Source of the DNA: Flavobacterium collinsii
GTDB taxonomy: Bacteria; Bacteroidota; Bacteroidia; Flavobacteriales; Flavobacteriaceae
Assembly: GCF_902804485.1 (NCBI RefSeq)
Contig: NZ_CADCST010000085.1
Location: 169,040 to 233,039, forward strand
Length of the DNA stretch: 64,000 nucleotides
Reading direction: 5' to 3'
A program made the translations under genes and the position numbers. Below the pieces are notes generated by a model. It saw only the letters and a list, made by a program, of their open reading frames with translations. It had not been told where the DNA came from and did no database searches. Of this stretch, positions 1 through 8,788 are shown one piece after another (positions within the stretch are counted from its first letter, which is position 1; every line of letters starts with the position of its first letter).

Positions 1-251
1 ATAAACTGCTGTGTATTAACCATATCTGCCTCGCCTCGTCCTCCCTTATTAAATGCTGATACAAGATCGTCTAAATCCTGTAACAAATGTAGAAATACTT
101 CATGACCGGTAGTTTCAGCTTCATTAATAATTGAAGGATTCTCAATATCTTTATTTAATTGTATGGTAAATATCATATTTTCTTTTGAAATGCTTGGTGA
201 TAGAGTCTTTCCTTCAAAATCTAGATCCCCCTCTACTTCTTGAAAATACAT
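1..251 (-). CDS. Unknown protein, N-terminal part only (runs off left edge)
   Basis: An open frame starts at an ATG at 249-251 and stays open for 83 codons to the window edge, so only the N-terminus is visible. It begins MYFQEVEGDLDFEGKTLSP and contains an acidic stretch (HLLQDLDDLVSAFNKGG). An in-frame stop lies about 30 bases upstream, inside the REP-like hairpin, so no longer N-terminus is possible. There is no signal peptide or membrane segment in the visible part. I do not recognise the family. It lies directly beside a REP transposase element and close to a foreign GC-rich gene, so the neighbourhood is accessory in character. Confidence 0.55.
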   Translation of the reverse strand, partial: MYFQEVEGDLDFEGKTLSPSISKENMIFTIQLNKDIENPSIINEAETTGHEVFLHLLQDLDDLVSAFNKGGRGEADMVNTQQF

Positions 252-270
252 ATAATGATTAGAATATTTC

Positions 271-302
271 CCCCGCTACCGCACGAATCCTTTCGTGTGG
301 TA
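271..302 (+). repeat. REP-like hairpin, left copy
   Basis: A 9-bp stem (279-287 with 292-300, one G-T wobble) forms around CCGCACGAA and TTCGTGTGG. CTAC sits at its foot, so GTAG on the other strand. The same sequence appears inverted at 929-957. The pair brackets the Y1 transposase gene, the arrangement known for RAYT/REP systems. Confidence 0.75.
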
Positions 303-311
303 CGCTTCTAC

Positions 312-878
312 TTAAATATCAAACTTTCTAAAGACAATCACATCATCAACAAGTCCTTTTTCTCCTGAATAATCGATGGCACTGCTATATACATAATCTT
401 CCGCTCTATAAACTAATCCTTCTTCTACAGGATTAGCGTGTATATAATCTATTTTTTGTTGAATAACATTGTTGCTCCAAAGTTCTATCGGTTTGTTATC
501 GTGTCGCCAAAATTGATAGTGCTTTACATTAGAGCTTTTTTCTGCTTCTTTTTTGAAGAAGTCCAGCAAGAATTCTTTTCTGCTTTCTCTTGGATTCTCT
601 AGTATGCTTTTTACTATAGACTGACTGGTGAATCTCTTTAAATCCCCTATCAACAATTCTGGATTTTGACCTTTTACACTTCTAAAAACCAGATGCACAT
701 GACTAGTCATAATGCACCATGCATGAATTTCTAAACCTTTGTTTTTTTGACAATATTCTAAACTTTCTAAAAATAAATCCTTATACTCGTTTCTTGTAAA
801 TACATCTAGCCAGCCTACAACGGCAAAGCTTATGAAGTATAGACCTTCTGGATTATAAAATTTGTAATTTCTACTCAT
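312..878 (-). CDS. REP-associated tyrosine transposase (RAYT, Y1/HUH family)
   Basis: A 188-aa single-strand DNA transposase of the IS200-like Y1 superfamily. The metal-binding HUH motif is seen as HVH at residues 60-62 within WCIMTSHVHLVFR. The probable catalytic tyrosine is Tyr145 in the family signature IDYIHANPVEEGLV. The length fits RAYT proteins. It is flanked by inverted REP-like hairpins at 271-302 and 929-957 that start within about 10-50 bases of the gene ends. RAYTs of this type bind and nick REP hairpins, and usually are domesticated single-copy genes rather than active insertion sequences. No frameshift is seen, so it may be functional. Family assignment is confident; present activity is inference. 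Confidence 0.9.
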   Translation of the reverse strand: MSRNYKFYNPEGLYFISFAVVGWLDVFTRNEYKDLFLESLEYCQKNKGLEIHAWCIMTSHVHLVFRSVKGQNPELLIGDLKRFTSQSIVKSILENPRESRKEFLLDFFKKEAEKSSNVKHYQFWRHDNKPIELWSNNVIQQKIDYIHANPVEEGLVYRAEDYVYSSAIDYSGEKGLVDDVIVFRKFDI

Positions 879-928
879 TTTTAATTTATTAAATCTGCAT
901 AAAAACTAGACCTAGACCTTACATACTT

Positions 929-957
929 CCACACGAAAGGATTCGTGCGGTAGCCGG
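929..957 (-). repeat. REP-like hairpin, right copy
   Basis: Inverted copy of the 271-302 element: CCACACGAA (929-937), loop AGGA, TTCGTGCGG (942-950), then TAGC. About 28 bases match the left copy with one or two differences. It lies 50 bases upstream of the transposase start codon. Confidence 0.75.
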
Positions 958-1046
958 GATTATCTTTGTCCAAGCGAAGTTGGAGACCTTCGCACAGCAG
1001 CTACATTTTGCGCAGCGAGAATATTAATTTATTTGATCCGGAATGA

Positions 1047-1088
1047 TTAAAATGGAGCAAGTTTCATAGCCATCTTGCAACCTCCCCT
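1047..1088 (-). pseudogene. Truncated start of a foreign gene with a proteobacterial-type ribosome site
   Basis: Reading on from the end of the GC-rich propeller gene, a strong Shine-Dalgarno run GGGGAGG (about 1082-1088) stands eight bases before an ATG at 1071-1073. That frame encodes only MAMKLAPF before a stop at 1047-1049, exactly where the sequence becomes AT-rich again. Such a Shine-Dalgarno is unusual here, since nearby genes lack one. The simplest reading is that a two-gene fragment was imported and its second gene was cut off after eight codons. The original product cannot be told. Confidence 0.5.
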
Positions 1089-1154
1089 GTGCATAAGCGG
1101 TGGTCATGCCGGTACACTGATTAGCTTCATCTGGACGCCTTGACAGTTCCGCTG

Positions 1155-2066
1155 TCAGGGGCAGACATGGCGAACCCAGGTGCTGCCATCAAAGCACAGC
1201 AGACAGTCATTGCCGGCCGTCCACAGGGCGTCGGGTGCAGCGTCCAGGGAGACGAAATACGGAGTCTCACCTGTCATAGGAATCTGGCACTCCTGCAACA
1301 ACACGCCATCGAAGGTCAGCAGCTTCTGGCCAGCAGCAATGTATAGGCGCTCTTGGAAATATGCCAGCGACTCGAAAGTCCGATCGCTCAAGCTGTTTTC
1401 ACCAATGTCTTGCCATCCGGTGACCGCACTTCCGCGGAACAGCGTGCCACCCGAGCCACTGATGTACACCTGGCCGTCCGGGGCACAAAGTACCGCATTG
1501 AGTGGTAGGTTTGTGGGCGATTGCAATTCGCGCCAATGCTGCCCATCCCAATGACAAATCTGGCCACGAAAGCCGACTGCGTAGATGTCGTCTGCGCCAA
1601 AACCATCGAGGGCGTTGAAGGTACGGTTCACCTGGTCGACAAGGGGCGCGAAAATACCTTGGTCCTGCTCGTGCCACTGACTCCCGTCGTAGCGAAACAG
1701 TTGATTCTGGGTACCGGTTGCGTACAGGCTGCCAGCAATTTCCTTGAGGCAGTAAAAGTAGCCCACCTTGGGTTTCAGGTAGCTGTCCATTGGCTGTTGT
1801 CCACGAGAATTCTGGCGAAACAGGCCGCGACGCCCCAAGAAACACAAATCGCCTCGGGGCTTGCCGGGGCTGGGAGCACGGCCTTCGCAAGTGTAGGCGA
1901 TTTCGTCGAGGTCATAGAGGTGAAACCACTGGGCGTCGCGGTAAATCATGACGCGGGTAATGCTCGGCTCGCTGCCTTCGATGTACAGATGACCAGCAAA
2001 AAATGCCTGGTTGGCCGAGTCAGCTACCAGGCTGGTGAAGTACATATCGGTGTTTTTCCTTGACAT
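1155..2066 (-). CDS. WD40/beta-propeller-like protein, GC-rich, probably horizontally acquired
   Basis: A 303-aa protein without signal peptide or membrane segment. It shows blade-like repeats ending in aromatic motifs (FRYDGSQWHEQ, ICHWDGQHWREL, LTFDGVLL, LCFDGSTWVRH), interspersed with GxDDIYAVG and DGQVYISGSGG strands, typical of a soluble beta-propeller. Its DNA is obviously richer in G and C than the rest of the window and uses codons such as CTG, GCC, GGC and CAG that are rare in the neighbours. The composition switches at the start codon and again at about 1050, downstream of a truncated second gene. A donor outside Bacteroidota, such as a proteobacterium, is likely. Propellers of this sort occur as accessory or immunity proteins next to toxin genes, but nothing here proves that role. 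A 6-bp hairpin (1141-1157) overlaps the stop codon. Confidence 0.75.
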   Translation of the reverse strand: MSRKNTDMYFTSLVADSANQAFFAGHLYIEGSEPSITRVMIYRDAQWFHLYDLDEIAYTCEGRAPSPGKPRGDLCFLGRRGLFRQNSRGQQPMDSYLKPKVGYFYCLKEIAGSLYATGTQNQLFRYDGSQWHEQDQGIFAPLVDQVNRTFNALDGFGADDIYAVGFRGQICHWDGQHWRELQSPTNLPLNAVLCAPDGQVYISGSGGTLFRGSAVTGWQDIGENSLSDRTFESLAYFQERLYIAAGQKLLTFDGVLLQECQIPMTGETPYFVSLDAAPDALWTAGNDCLLCFDGSTWVRHVCP

Positions 2067-2397
2067 AGTTTTTGAATTTTTTCGTAAGTTAAAACTTATT
2101 CAAGTGCAATAATAGCCTAATTTTAACTGAATAGCAATACCTGATTTCGGTGATTTTTTGGAGATGTGATGAATTTTAACATTTCACTACAGGATTGTTT
2201 TTGGCGAAGTCTTTTGAGGTTGCAGTGTGAACTATAATCAAAGAAGTTAAAATTGTATGGGTATATTACAGAGGTTAGGGGCCAGGTAGGAGGGTACAGG
2301 AGGGATTCTTTAGTGAAACGAAAAACATTTTCGAGTTATTCTAGTGACTGTCTGAGGAGTTATGAAGTCAGGTTTATGTTCGGATAAGTATAAAAAA

Positions 2398-2430
2398 AAA
2401 CAATCAGTACATATTTTGTACTGATTGTTT
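2398..2430 (-). terminator. Intrinsic terminator downstream of fabH
   Basis: A perfect 14-bp stem (2398-2411 with 2417-2430) and 5-base loop, with A/T runs on both sides, so it can work in both directions. On the minus strand it ends fabH transcripts with a long U run (2391-2400). The rest of 2067-2397 shows no gene. Confidence 0.85.
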
Positions 2431-2509
2431 TTTGTTTGAAATCGATTTTGAACTTATGACAGGTGATACCTCATCATAAGGATATAGTGTAATGTTTTTT
2501 ATATAATAT

Positions 2510-3493
2510 TTACCATTTGATGTACATACTGCCCCAGGAGAATCCTGCTCCAAAAGCTGTAATAACAATGTTATCTCCTTTTTTAAAATCTTTTTTGAAA
2601 TCCCAAAGACATAGCGGAATCGTTGCTGCTGTAGTGTTACCGTATTTTTGAATATTTACTTTAAATTTCTCAATACCAATACCAATTTCTTCACTTACTG
2701 CCTGAATGATTCTTAAATTAGCCTGATGTGGGATTACCCAGTCTATCATATCCGGAGTCAATGAAGCTTTTTCCATTAGTTCTTTAGACGTACCGCTCAT
2801 GTTTCTCACAGCATGTTTAAAAACAGTTCTTCCTTCCTGATGTACAAAGTGCTGTTTGTTTTGAATGGTTTCTTCAGTTGTTGACAAAAGAGAACCTCCG
2901 GCACGTACAGAAAGGAATTCAGCACCTGTTCCGTCTGTTCTGAAAATGTTTTGATGAATACCACGACCGTCTGTAGTAGGTTGTAAAAGTACAGCACCCG
3001 CGCCGTCGCCAAATAAAATACAGCTGTTTCGGTCTTCATAGTTCACGATCGAACTCATTTTATCGGCACCAACTACGACAACATTTTTGTATCTGCCGCT
3101 TTCAATAAAGCTTGCGCCTACCGAAAGTGCATATAAAAAGCCACTGCAGGCAGCGTTAAGGTCAAATCCCCAGGCGCTTTTCAGTCCTGCTTTTTCGCAT
3201 ACCAAACTGGCAGCGGGAGTAAGAATATGGTCGGGTGTTGATGTTGCGAGTATAAGACAATCAATATCCAGAGGATTTATATCATAATTTTTTATTAAAT
3301 CTTTAATGGCGAAAGAAGCCATATCTGAGGTTGCCAGTGTAGGGTCATCCAATATTCTTCTTTCTTTTATGCCTGTTCGAGAGGTAATCCACTCATCTGT
3401 TGTATTTATTCTTTTTTCTAAATCAGTATTGCTTAAAACCGTTTCCGGTACATATCCTCCAATAGCAATAATGGAAGCCTTTGTTGTATTCAT
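2510..3493 (-). CDS. fabH: 3-oxoacyl-[acyl-carrier-protein] synthase III
   Basis: A 327-aa KAS III enzyme. It catalyses the first condensation of fatty-acid synthesis, joining an acyl-CoA primer to malonyl-ACP in the cytoplasm. The catalytic triad is visible: Cys116 in NAACSGFLYAL, His256 in IPHQANLRI and Asn286 in YGNTTAATIPL, with the family glycine-rich end GAGFSWGSMYIKW. Length matches E. coli FabH. It stands alone between a terminator at 2398-2430 and a gene-free region up to the divergent cobalamin riboswitch. Bacteroidota often carry several FabH paralogues, so it could be a secondary copy or one for branched primers; the sequence alone cannot tell. Confidence 0.95.
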   Translation of the reverse strand: MNTTKASIIAIGGYVPETVLSNTDLEKRINTTDEWITSRTGIKERRILDDPTLATSDMASFAIKDLIKNYDINPLDIDCLILATSTPDHILTPAASLVCEKAGLKSAWGFDLNAACSGFLYALSVGASFIESGRYKNVVVVGADKMSSIVNYEDRNSCILFGDGAGAVLLQPTTDGRGIHQNIFRTDGTGAEFLSVRAGGSLLSTTEETIQNKQHFVHQEGRTVFKHAVRNMSGTSKELMEKASLTPDMIDWVIPHQANLRIIQAVSEEIGIGIEKFKVNIQKYGNTTAATIPLCLWDFKKDFKKGDNIVITAFGAGFSWGSMYIKW

Positions 3494-3912
3494 TGAATTT
3501 TTTGTTTCTCTTTTAGTGTTCTTTTAATTTTGACTTTCGGCCCAAAACCTTTCTCCAGTCCATTTTACAAGAGTTTTTCGAAGAATATGTAGTACGAGGG
3601 GCATCTTCATTTACAGGGGCGCAATTTAACAAATATAAAGACGCAAAAATCTCGGGATTTGTTAATTTACTTTTAATATTTCTGTTTCACTTCATTATTA
3701 ATAAAATCAAATCCTGTTTCGAATGATTTTGTCTCAGTTCTTCAACGTTTATAAAAAAGCATTCCAACTGAACTTAGTATTGGTCGCAAAAATGTTTTTT
3801 TGTTACGGTCAGGTTTAGAAAAGTGAAGAATGTTAAAAATAGCATTCTTTTAATAAATGAATGAGATTTGACCGTATTCATTGTCAAAAGTGTAATATGG
3901 ATTAATTAACTC
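3494..3912. other. Intergenic region without a recognisable gene
   Basis: AT-rich spacer between the divergent fabH and btuB transcription units. No open frame with coding character and no clear hairpin was seen. The fabH promoter should lie here but I could not fix it. Confidence 0.5.
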
Positions 3913-3941
3913 TTGTTTTTATAAAGATAATTCTATCTTTA
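3913..3941 (+). promoter_or_regulatory. Candidate Bacteroidota promoter of the B12 locus
   Basis: TTG at 3913-3915 is followed after 18 bases by TATCTTTA at 3934-3941, a 7-of-8 match to the Bacteroidota -7 box TAnnTTTG. It would start transcription just at the 5' edge of the cobalamin riboswitch. Confidence 0.55.
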
Positions 3942-3951
3942 CGCCCAGATT

Positions 3952-4176
3952 CAGGTCTGTTTTTTCTTTAGAGAAAACAGTTAAAAGGGAATCAGGTGTA
4001 AATCCTGAACAGACCCGCTACTGTAAGTTCTGTAAAAGTCTTTAACATTACTAATGCCATTGTCCGCCGCAGCGGATGAGAAGGCTGTTTAAAGATGGAA
4101 CAAGTCAGGAGACCTGCCGGAATCACATAGTTTAAGACTTTCGTGGAATAAAGTTGAACAACAATAAACGGACCTG
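3952..4176 (+). ncRNA. Cobalamin riboswitch
   Basis: The conserved core is plain: AAAAGGGAATCAGGTG..., then CCCGCTACTGTAA, and the B12 box AAGTCAGGAGACCTGCC (4102-4118). Outer bases CAGGTCTG (3952-3959) pair with CGGACCTG (4169-4176), closing the element with one G-U pair. The closing stem is followed by TTATTTTTT, which may form part of the expression platform. It lies about 75 bases before the btuB start and is expected to repress the following genes when cobalamin is plentiful. Confidence 0.93.
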
Positions 4177-4250
4177 TTATTTTTTAATGGGATCCTGCCT
4201 TATTGCTTTTTTGACGATCACATTCCGAAGTTTATTTAATTAAATCAGTG

Positions 4251-6299
4251 ATGTGTAAGACCAGAAAATTACTTTTATTTCTTTTCGTATTGTTAGCTCC
4301 CGTCGTACTTCGCTCGCAGACTACTAAGGACAGTTTGAGGGTTTTGAAAGAAGTACTGTTAAAAGCAAAACCTTATCAGGAAGTGATTCCCGTACAAAGC
4401 CTCTCAGGAGTATTGCTAGAAAACTTGGCCAGCCACAATGTTGCCGATGCACTTCGTTATTTTGCCGGAGTACAAATCAAGGACTATGGTGGTCTGGGCG
4501 GACTTAAAACGGTGGATGTACGTAACATGGGAACGCATCACGTGGGTGTTTTTTATGACGGAATTCAGTTAGGAAATGCACAGAACGGAGTTACGGATTT
4601 AGGAAAATACTCCCTCGATGATATGGAATCGCTCACCATGTATAATGGTCAGAAGAGTGAAATATTTCAGTCAGCTAAAGACTTTGCAGCAGCTTCTACT
4701 ATTTACTTGCGCACCAAACGGCCTGTTTTTGAGAATAACAAAAAGACCAATTTCTTACTGCGTTATAAAACCATGTCTATCAATTACAATGATCTTTCTT
4801 TTAGATTGGAGCAGAAATTAAGTGATAAAGTAAGTTGGAGCGCCAGTTCTGAATACATAAAATCTAACGGAGAATACAAATTCAGATACAAAAGAAACAA
4901 TCTCGACGGTACTGTGGCTTACGATACCTCAGCAACGAGACACAATAGTGATATAGAAGCATTCCGTTTCGAGTCTGGTATGTACGGGAAAATGAAGAAC
5001 GGTACCTGGGATGCCAAAATATATTATTACGGTTCTGAAAGAGGAGCACCGGGAGCTATTGTAGAAAACAAATTTTCGGATGGTTTTAGACAGTACGACA
5101 AGAATTTTTTTGCACAGGGTACTTTTATAAAAGACCTTAGCGAAAGATATAAATTCCAGGCTAAGGCAAAATATGCCTATGATTATACCCATTATGTAGC
5201 CAGAGACACCACCAGTGTACTGGGTGAAGTGGTTACCGAAGGCGCTCAATCTGACGATAGTTATTACCAGCAGGAATATTATTTCTCAGCAGTCAATCTG
5301 TACAAGATTCTACCCACTTGGGACGTTTCGTTGTCGACTGATTTTCAATACAACCGGCTTAATGCAACCCGAAAAGGGATAAAGACCCTGTTCTCTTATC
5401 CGGAGCGCTACACCGCTTTGTTTGTGCTGGCAAGTTCCTACAGATTGAATGGCTTTAAAGTTCTGGGCAGCGTTGTGGGAACGCACGTGCAGGAAGAAGT
5501 GCGTTACAATGCCAAAGCTCCCGATAAAACAGAATTTACTCCGGCCATATTTTTGGGTTATACACCCTTTAAAGACTACGATTTTAATGTAAGAGCTTTT
5601 GCGAAACGTATGTTCCGAATGCCCACTTTTAATGATTTGTATTATACGATGGTCGGTTCCAGTACCTTAAGACCCGAATACATGAATCAGTACGATGTTG
5701 GATTTACCTACAACATACCGGTGGAGAAAGGTTTCCTGGATCAGTTTTCTCTTCAGGTTGATGGATATTATACCAATACAAAAGATAAAATAATTGCCGC
5801 TCCAACCGGAAATTTATTCCGTTGGATGATGACCAATATCGGGCAGGTTAAAGGAAAAGGAATAGAGTCGGCTGTGGATATGAAAATGCATTTCGGCAAA
5901 GTAAATCTGGCTACTCATTTAACCTATACGTATTCAGAGAGCAGAGATTACACCAAGTTTGCCGGTTTGGAATTGTCCTCTTACGGAGATCAGATTCCTT
6001 ACACACCGTGGCACAGCGGATCCGGAATATTAAATGCAGATTATAAGTCATGGAATTTTAACTATAGCTTTATATATGTAGGAAAACGCTACAACGGAAA
6101 TGTAAACAATATCAAAATTAATGAAGTGGAGCCTTGGTACACACATGATTTGGCGGTTCAGAAAATGTTCTCCTTTCATCAGTATAAAGTAAAAGGAACA
6201 ATCGAATTGAACAATGCCCTAAATCAGCAGTACGAAGTGATTTATAACTATCCGATGCCGGGCCGTACTTTAAAATTTATAATCAGTATTGCACTATGA
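4251..6299 (+). CDS. btuB: TonB-dependent outer-membrane cobalamin receptor (BtuB-like)
   Basis: About 682 aa with an N-terminal signal peptide (LLLFLFVLLAPVVLRSQ), a plug domain (NVADALRYFAGVQIKDYGG... VRNMGTHHVGVFYDGIQLG) and a long beta-barrel ending in GRTLKFIISIAL. A GTG precedes the ATG at 4251; the ATG is preferred. The substrate is inferred from the cobalamin riboswitch directly upstream and from the BtuG-like gene that overlaps its stop codon. Energy would come from TonB-ExbBD, not encoded here. The N-terminus lacks the carboxypeptidase-like domain of SusC proteins, which fits a small-ligand receptor. Confidence 0.9.
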   Translation: MCKTRKLLLFLFVLLAPVVLRSQTTKDSLRVLKEVLLKAKPYQEVIPVQSLSGVLLENLASHNVADALRYFAGVQIKDYGGLGGLKTVDVRNMGTHHVGVFYDGIQLGNAQNGVTDLGKYSLDDMESLTMYNGQKSEIFQSAKDFAAASTIYLRTKRPVFENNKKTNFLLRYKTMSINYNDLSFRLEQKLSDKVSWSASSEYIKSNGEYKFRYKRNNLDGTVAYDTSATRHNSDIEAFRFESGMYGKMKNGTWDAKIYYYGSERGAPGAIVENKFSDGFRQYDKNFFAQGTFIKDLSERYKFQAKAKYAYDYTHYVARDTTSVLGEVVTEGAQSDDSYYQQEYYFSAVNLYKILPTWDVSLSTDFQYNRLNATRKGIKTLFSYPERYTALFVLASSYRLNGFKVLGSVVGTHVQEEVRYNAKAPDKTEFTPAIFLGYTPFKDYDFNVRAFAKRMFRMPTFNDLYYTMVGSSTLRPEYMNQYDVGFTYNIPVEKGFLDQFSLQVDGYYTNTKDKIIAAPTGNLFRWMMTNIGQVKGKGIESAVDMKMHFGKVNLATHLTYTYSESRDYTKFAGLELSSYGDQIPYTPWHSGSGILNADYKSWNFNYSFIYVGKRYNGNVNNIKINEVEPWYTHDLAVQKMFSFHQYKVKGTIELNNALNQQYEVIYNYPMPGRTLKFIISIAL

Positions 6300-7441
6300 A
6301 AAAGAGAAGTACCCGATTCCTGCTTAGTTTATTTGTTGCCCTTCTTTTGGTTTCCTGTAGAGAAGAAGAAACTGTTTTTCCGTCTTCGGATAAAAGTGTT
6401 GCAGCACCGAGAGGGGATGGCAACATTGAAGGATTCTATCTTTTGAACGAAGGTAATATGGGAATGAACCGTGCCAGTATTGATGTGTTCAATTACAGAA
6501 CCGGAAATTATACTACCGATATTTACTCCGAACGCAATCCCACAGTGGTAAAAGAACTGGGCGATGTGGGAAACGATATAAAAATTTACGGGAATAAAGT
6601 GTATGCGGTTATCAACTGTTCCAATAAGGTGGAGGTAATCGACAAATGGTCCGCAAAACGAATCAAAAAAATAGACATTCCGAATTGCAGGTATGTTGCT
6701 TTTTACAAAAACAAAGCCTACGTAAGTTCGTATTCAGGTCCCGTTGCCATTGATCCAAATGCCGAAATTGGATTTGTAGCAGAAATAGATACGACTTCAT
6801 TAGAAATAAAACGCAAAGTGACCGTTGGTTATCAGCCGGAACAAATGGTGGTACATAACGGAAAATTGTATGTAGCCAATTCAGGAGGTTACCGAGTGCC
6901 TAATTATGACAGAACTGTATCGGTAATCGATCTTGAAACTTTTACCGAAATAAAAAAAATAGATGTGGGGATCAATCTCCACAGCATGCAGGTAGACAGC
7001 AGGGGAGATATCTACGTAAGTTCCAGAGGCGATTATTACAACACTCCTTCTAATCTTTTTGTGATCGATACAAAAACAGACGAGAAGAAAATGCAGCTTG
7101 ATATTCCGGTTTCGGCAACATGTCTCGTCGATGATTTGCTTTATTACTACAGTGTTTCATGGAGTTATCTCACCAATAGCAATAAAGTTTCCTATGGAAT
7201 ATTAGATACAAAGACCAAAAAAGTCATAAATAATAAAATCATTACGGATGGTACCGACAAACAGATCATGATTCCTTATGGCTTGCAGGTAAATCCCGAA
7301 ACAAAAGAAGTATATGTCACCGATGCCCAAAATTATGTGGTAACAGGTTATATCTACTGTTTTACTCCTGAAGGAAAATTAAAATGGAAGACTACAGCCG
7401 GAAATATTCCTGCTCATATTGCTTTTATAACTAAAAAGTGA
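6296..7441 (+). CDS. BtuG-like YncE/DUF5074-type beta-propeller lipoprotein
   Basis: A 381-aa lipoprotein with a lipobox ending at Cys21 (LFVALLLVSC). Propeller strands recur in the pattern GxxKVYAVINCSNKVEVID, NGKLYVANSGG and DIYVSSRGD. The start ATG overlaps the btuB stop codon by four bases, so the two are translationally coupled. In Bacteroides, BtuG is a surface propeller lipoprotein that binds B12 with very high affinity and caps BtuB; operon position and fold point to the same role here. Direct cobalamin binding is inference. The stop codon lies in the first unit of a heptamer repeat. Confidence 0.85.
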   Translation: MKKRSTRFLLSLFVALLLVSCREEETVFPSSDKSVAAPRGDGNIEGFYLLNEGNMGMNRASIDVFNYRTGNYTTDIYSERNPTVVKELGDVGNDIKIYGNKVYAVINCSNKVEVIDKWSAKRIKKIDIPNCRYVAFYKNKAYVSSYSGPVAIDPNAEIGFVAEIDTTSLEIKRKVTVGYQPEQMVVHNGKLYVANSGGYRVPNYDRTVSVIDLETFTEIKKIDVGINLHSMQVDSRGDIYVSSRGDYYNTPSNLFVIDTKTDEKKMQLDIPVSATCLVDDLLYYYSVSWSYLTNSNKVSYGILDTKTKKVINNKIITDGTDKQIMIPYGLQVNPETKEVYVTDAQNYVVTGYIYCFTPEGKLKWKTTAGNIPAHIAFITKK

Positions 7442-7472
7442 AGAGTGAAGAGTGAAGAGTGAAGAGTGAAGA
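7438..7472 (+). repeat. Five tandem GTGAAGA heptamers
   Basis: Five exact copies of GTGAAGA start within the stop codon of the propeller lipoprotein gene and fill the beginning of the 111-base gap to the next gene. Copy number could vary by slippage without changing the protein. Confidence 0.85.
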
Positions 7473-7552
7473 ATTAGATGTTACGCTCACTGGAAATTTA
7501 TTTTGTTGTACCTCAGCAATCATGTGTCATTAAAGAATAAAAATAAAAAAAT

Positions 7553-8764
7553 ATGAAAAGAGTCCCTTTTGCACTTTTAAAGAGTACGCTAGTATTAACC
7601 CTCCTACTGGGATTTATTTCCTGCGGAACTGATCGGGAAGATGATTCTGGAAATCAAAATCAGGGAGAAGCATTAAAAGAGTCCTATACCATTGACCGTT
7701 TTAAAGTGCTGAATATTGATTTGAAAATGCCCGTTAATTCAAAATTAACCTGGAGCATTAAAGATTCGGTAATTTCAGAAAGCCTTCAGCTGGATTTTAT
7801 TAGTCCGTATTTAAAGAACTATCCCTTAACCTTAAAGGTGGAGACCAATGGAGTTGTAAAAACATATCAATCTTCTATCAATGTAACAAAAGAGACCGGG
7901 AATTATAGCAAGTACATTTCTAATGTGTTCGATTTTCGTCCCGGAGTAGGTCAGTTTACTAACGAACTTCCGCTGTATGCAACCGGAAATACCGAAAGTA
8001 ATCTGATTAATGCCGCTAAGAAATCACTTGTAGGTTCAAACGCATCAATGATTTCTTTAGGAGGGTTTGGAGGTTATGTTGTATTTGGTTTCGACCATAC
8101 GATTCCAAATATGAATGGCCGCGATTTCAAAGTTCTGGGAAATGCTTTTTGGGCTAACGATGCTGCTGAAGGGCGTTCAGGATCTTGCGAACCCGGAATT
8201 ATTCAGGTGGCTTACGATAAAAATAAAAATGGAAAACCCGATGAAGACGAATGGTACGAAATAGCCGGAAGTGAGTATTTTAAAAATACGACTGTGAAGA
8301 ATTACAGTATCACCTATTTGAAACCGGATCCTAACAAACAGCCCGTAGCAGGTCAGGACTTTTGGCAAACGGATGTACAGTACATTAAATGGGAAGACAA
8401 TCAGGGAAGTTCAGGATACAAAACTAAAAATGGATTTCATGAACAAAGCTATTACCCACTATGGATTACAGAGGCTTCCTATACGCTCAAAGGAACCAAA
8501 ATTAAAGACAATTATTACGATCAAAGTGGTACAGGAAGTTATTGGGTAGGCAAAGGTTTTGATTTTGGTTATGCTGATAATGCACCAAATGGCGATGAAG
8601 GGTCTAATATTGATATTTCATGGGCTGTAGACAAAAACGGAAAATATGTAAAACTTCCCGGAATCGACTTTGTTAAAATACATACCGCAATCAATCAGGA
8701 AGCTGGCTGGCTGGGAGAAGTTTCTACAGATGTGGCCGGAGCTTTTGACCTGTACCTTAAATAA
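7553..8764 (+). CDS. Surface lipoprotein of the B12 locus (cell-surface-protein family)
   Basis: 403 aa with a lipoprotein signal peptide (LVLTLLLGFISC, Cys about 24). An N-terminal part of about 100 residues looks like a PKD/Ig-type beta domain. The larger C-terminal part contains GGFGGYVVFGFDHTIPN, GNAFWANDAAEGRSGSCEPG and a calcium-loop-like DKNKNGKPDEDEW (about 222-234). It lies between two propeller genes under one riboswitch, so a part in capturing corrinoids at the surface is probable. Bacteroides B12 loci also have extra surface lipoproteins beside BtuG; whether this is an orthologue of one cannot be settled here. Confidence 0.75.
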   Translation: MKRVPFALLKSTLVLTLLLGFISCGTDREDDSGNQNQGEALKESYTIDRFKVLNIDLKMPVNSKLTWSIKDSVISESLQLDFISPYLKNYPLTLKVETNGVVKTYQSSINVTKETGNYSKYISNVFDFRPGVGQFTNELPLYATGNTESNLINAAKKSLVGSNASMISLGGFGGYVVFGFDHTIPNMNGRDFKVLGNAFWANDAAEGRSGSCEPGIIQVAYDKNKNGKPDEDEWYEIAGSEYFKNTTVKNYSITYLKPDPNKQPVAGQDFWQTDVQYIKWEDNQGSSGYKTKNGFHEQSYYPLWITEASYTLKGTKIKDNYYDQSGTGSYWVGKGFDFGYADNAPNGDEGSNIDISWAVDKNGKYVKLPGIDFVKIHTAINQEAGWLGEVSTDVAGAFDLYLK

Positions 8765-8788
8765 TAGAATTTTTAAATTAAATATAAT

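Noticed and set aside
1140..2063. Several long plus-strand and shifted minus-strand open frames
   Set aside because: They mirror the GC-rich propeller gene in other frames; high GC lowers stop frequency. None has a ribosome site or protein-like composition.
4248..4250. GTG as btuB start
   Set aside because: The ATG directly after it gives the same signal peptide and is the commoner start.
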